A DNA stretch of 64,000 nt from Candidatus Nitronauta litoralis (GTDB lineage: Bacteria; Nitrospinota; Nitrospinia; Nitrospinales; Nitrospinaceae). The notes below the pieces were generated by a model. That model made no database searches. It was given only the letters and a program-made list of their open reading frames with translations, and was not told where the DNA came from. Below are positions 62,137-64,000 of the stretch, one piece after another (position 1 is the first letter of the stretch; every line of letters begins with the position of its first letter). The position numbers were made by a program, and so were the translations under genes. Location: the NCBI GenBank assembly GCA_015698285.1, contig CP048685.1, positions 2,666,001 to 2,730,000 on the forward strand. Reading direction: 5' to 3'.

Positions 62137-64000
62137 ATGCAAGATATTTCCAAACCCGGCTACTACATTCTCTTGTTCAGTCTGCACGGACTGATCCGTC
62201 ACCGTGATGTGGAACTGGGGCATGATGCCGATACGGGTGGACAGGTTAAATATGTTTTGGAGATGATGGAACACTTATCCCGCCGGCCCGAGGTAGCACG
62301 GGTCGATTTATTCACCCGCCAGATTAAAGACAAACGGTATTCACCTGACTACTCCAACCCGGTGGAGCCGATCAATGACCACTCGCGTATTGTTCGTCTT
62401 CCCTGTGGTGGCGGACGATATATTCGAAAAGAAAAGTTATGGCCTTATCTGGATGAATACATCGACCAGGTTCTCCGCTTTTTAAAACACGAGCCCTATA
62501 CACCGGATTGGGTTCATGGACACTATGCCGATGGCGGGTATGTGGCGATGAGACTGGCGGAATATTTGGGATCCCCCCTGGCTTACACAGCTCATTCTCT
62601 TGGACGACCCAAATTTCAAAAGCTGTCGCAGGAAGGTTTGAGCGATGAAGAGATAGAAAAAAGTTTTGGTATGGCCAGGAGAATTGAAATTGAAGAAAGT
62701 GTGCTTGGGGTAGCGGACCATATTTTTACCAGCACTCAACAAGAAGCTGAGGAACAATACGGATTGTACGAAAACCATGGTAATGCGGATTACACCGTGA
62801 ATCCCCCCGGGCTCGATCTGGAACTGTTTTATCCCTACGATGACGAGGACAATGTGGATATTCTCGGGGAGGAAGTTCGCGATGCCTTTTTGCAGGAGTT
62901 GAATCAATATTTCTTTAAACCGGAAAAACCTCTTGTTTTGGCTCTTTGCCGGCCTGACAAAAGAAAAAATATTTCAGCATTGATCCATTCCTTCGGTCAG
63001 AGCGCAGAGTTGCAGTCCAAAGCAAACCTGGCCGTGTTCATGGGTATTTCAAGAAACATGGCAGACATGGAGGAAAGAGAACGGGCGGTACTGGCTGATG
63101 CTCTAATGCTGATGGATCAATACGGGTTGTATGGAAAGATGGCCTTGCCAAAAAAGCCGGGGTTTCGGTTTGAAGTGCCGGAGTTCTACAGAATTGCGGC
63201 CAGGCTTAAAGGCGTTTTTGTGAATCCCGCGTTGACGGAACCTTTTGGAATTACTCTGCTTGAATCTGCAGCATGTGGCCTGCCTATTGTTGCCACCAAC
63301 CACGGAGGACCTGTTGATATAGTTCAAAACTGTACCAATGGGCTGTTGGTCGATGTCAGCCATGTGGAGGAGATCAGTCAGGCTATCCTGAAAATCCTGA
63401 ATGATCCCGATCTGTGGAATCGATTTTCAAAGAGTGGAATAGAAAACGTTCGCAAGGTTTATAGCTGGGGGTCCAGTATCCAACGGTATCTCGATCGAGT
63501 GACTTTAAAAGCATTATCAGGTTCAAAGTCCTTCAGTATTTCCAAAAGGAAAAACCCGGTTGCCCAGAAGTTGATGCAGGTTGAAAGAATGGTGGTATGC
63601 GACATCGATAATACCCTGACAGGAAATCCTGAATCGACCGCACGTCTTATCGACCTGCTCAGCCAAAACCGAAACAGGATTGCTTTTGGAATTGCCACGG
63701 GGAGAACTATCGACTCTGCCTTGAAGCACCTTGAGAAGAGCGATGTTCCCGTCCCTGATTTCCTGATCACCTCGGTGGGCAGTGAGATTTATTATGGAAG
63801 CACTGCTTTTAAGGATAATGGTTGGACCACGCACATAAATTACAAATGGGATCGTGAAAGAGTTCGTGAATTGATGTCTGGCGTGTCGTTTTTAGAGCCT
63901 CAGGAGGTGGAAACGGAAAGGGAATATAAAATAAGTTATTTCATGGAGCCGGACCCACTCCACGTTCAAACTGTACGTGATCTCCTGTCCTCCGAAAGAG
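62137..64000 (+). CDS. Bifunctional sucrose-phosphate synthase / phosphatase (3' truncated)
   Basis: ATG 62137 opens a frame that runs to the window end (over 620 codons). The first about 450 residues form a GT4 sucrose-phosphate synthase: SLHGLIRHRDVELGHDADTG then GGQVKYVLEM, TAHSLGRPK, LCRPDKRKN, and the E-x7-E motif in TEPFGITLLESA. After a short linker a HAD phosphatase domain begins with D489-I-D491-N-T493-L (nucleophile motif I) and GIATGRTIDS. The protein makes sucrose-6-phosphate from UDP-glucose and fructose-6-phosphate, and may also dephosphorylate it. Sucrose is a common osmolyte in marine and cyanobacterial-type pathways. The downstream end is outside the window. Confidence 0.95.
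   Translation, partial: MQDISKPGYYILLFSLHGLIRHRDVELGHDADTGGQVKYVLEMMEHLSRRPEVARVDLFTRQIKDKRYSPDYSNPVEPINDHSRIVRLPCGGGRYIRKEKLWPYLDEYIDQVLRFLKHEPYTPDWVHGHYADGGYVAMRLAEYLGSPLAYTAHSLGRPKFQKLSQEGLSDEEIEKSFGMARRIEIEESVLGVADHIFTSTQQEAEEQYGLYENHGNADYTVNPPGLDLELFYPYDDEDNVDILGEEVRDAFLQELNQYFFKPEKPLVLALCRPDKRKNISALIHSFGQSAELQSKANLAVFMGISRNMADMEERERAVLADALMLMDQYGLYGKMALPKKPGFRFEVPEFYRIAARLKGVFVNPALTEPFGITLLESAACGLPIVATNHGGPVDIVQNCTNGLLVDVSHVEEISQAILKILNDPDLWNRFSKSGIENVRKVYSWGSSIQRYLDRVTLKALSGSKSFSISKRKNPVAQKLMQVERMVVCDIDNTLTGNPESTARLIDLLSQNRNRIAFGIATGRTIDSALKHLEKSDVPVPDFLITSVGSEIYYGSTAFKDNGWTTHINYKWDRERVRELMSGVSFLEPQEVETEREYKISYFMEPDPLHVQTVRDLLSSER

Noticed and set aside
1-64000. CRISPR arrays, tRNA or rRNA genes, prophage or transposase genes
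   Set aside because: I saw no regularly spaced repeats, no cloverleaf with a tRNA TPsiC motif, no rRNA-like sequence, and no integrase or transposase motif on either strand by reading. Very short tRNA-like features could be missed without a covariance search.

Overview
The window reads as one continuous, gene-dense bacterial chromosome segment of moderate GC. It has no rRNA, tRNA, CRISPR array, transposase or phage gene that I can recognise. A giant secreted multicopper oxidase, a bifunctional sucrose-phosphate synthase, heavy two-component signalling and a Gram-negative-type exopolysaccharide locus are compatible with a marine Nitrospinota (Nitrospina-like) bacterium. That is inference: no taxonomic marker beyond GatB is present, and GatB is the best gene for placing the organism.

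Layout. (1) 1-7.3 kb: a truncated sterol-desaturase-type hydroxylase, small membrane proteins, an Hsp20 with its own promoter and terminator, and secreted proteins including a phytase/esterase-like beta-propeller and an STN-like protein. (2) 7.3-18.5 kb: an oxygen and metal island. It holds an EgtD-type histidine methyltransferase divergent from a haem-oxygenase-like di-iron protein, a soluble chemoreceptor ending in a hemerythrin domain, a ferritin-like protein, an ECF sigma factor, and a 1630-residue multicopper oxidase whose copper motifs occur in swapped order. (3) 18.5-24 kb: a patch of dispersed palindromic repeats, an orphan secreted protein and a 1.3k-residue subtilisin with Calx-beta and propeller domains. 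(4) 24-44 kb: an envelope polysaccharide locus in two opposed arms around a 1.1 kb AT-rich gap. The minus arm carries a sugar-phosphate transferase, a frameshifted Wzx flippase, two methyltransferases, a GT2 and a polysaccharide deacetylase. The plus arm carries a Wza-like exporter, a Wzc/GumC-like co-polymerase, a degenerate CpsD-like ATPase, a glycoside-hydrolase lipoprotein, a CelD-type acyltransferase, two radical SAM/SPASM proteins, an O-antigen ligase/polymerase with a highly structured 5' leader, and a GT4. (5) 44-64 kb: mostly housekeeping and signalling. It includes a CNT nucleoside transporter, DUF4262, CBS and GlcG/HbpS proteins, a cNMP-PAS-kinase-receiver hybrid, an M24 peptidase, Bcp peroxiredoxin, TPR and DUF1566 proteins, GatB, an SDR, a two-component operon preceded by small proteins, an aldehyde dehydrogenase, and a sucrose-phosphate synthase cut by the window end.

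How the parts fit. The two polysaccharide arms together hold most steps of a Wzx/Wzy-type pathway: priming, glycosyl transfer, flipping, polymerisation, chain-length control and export. They also carry modification enzymes (deacetylase, acyltransferase, methyltransferases, radical SAM). The flippase needs a one-base correction in a homopolymer to be intact. The 7-18 kb island concentrates enzymes and sensors that bind oxygen, iron or copper. Its most unusual members are the multicopper oxidase, for which Mn(II) or another metal is a plausible but unproven substrate, and the EgtD/di-iron pair, which may make a modified histidine metabolite.
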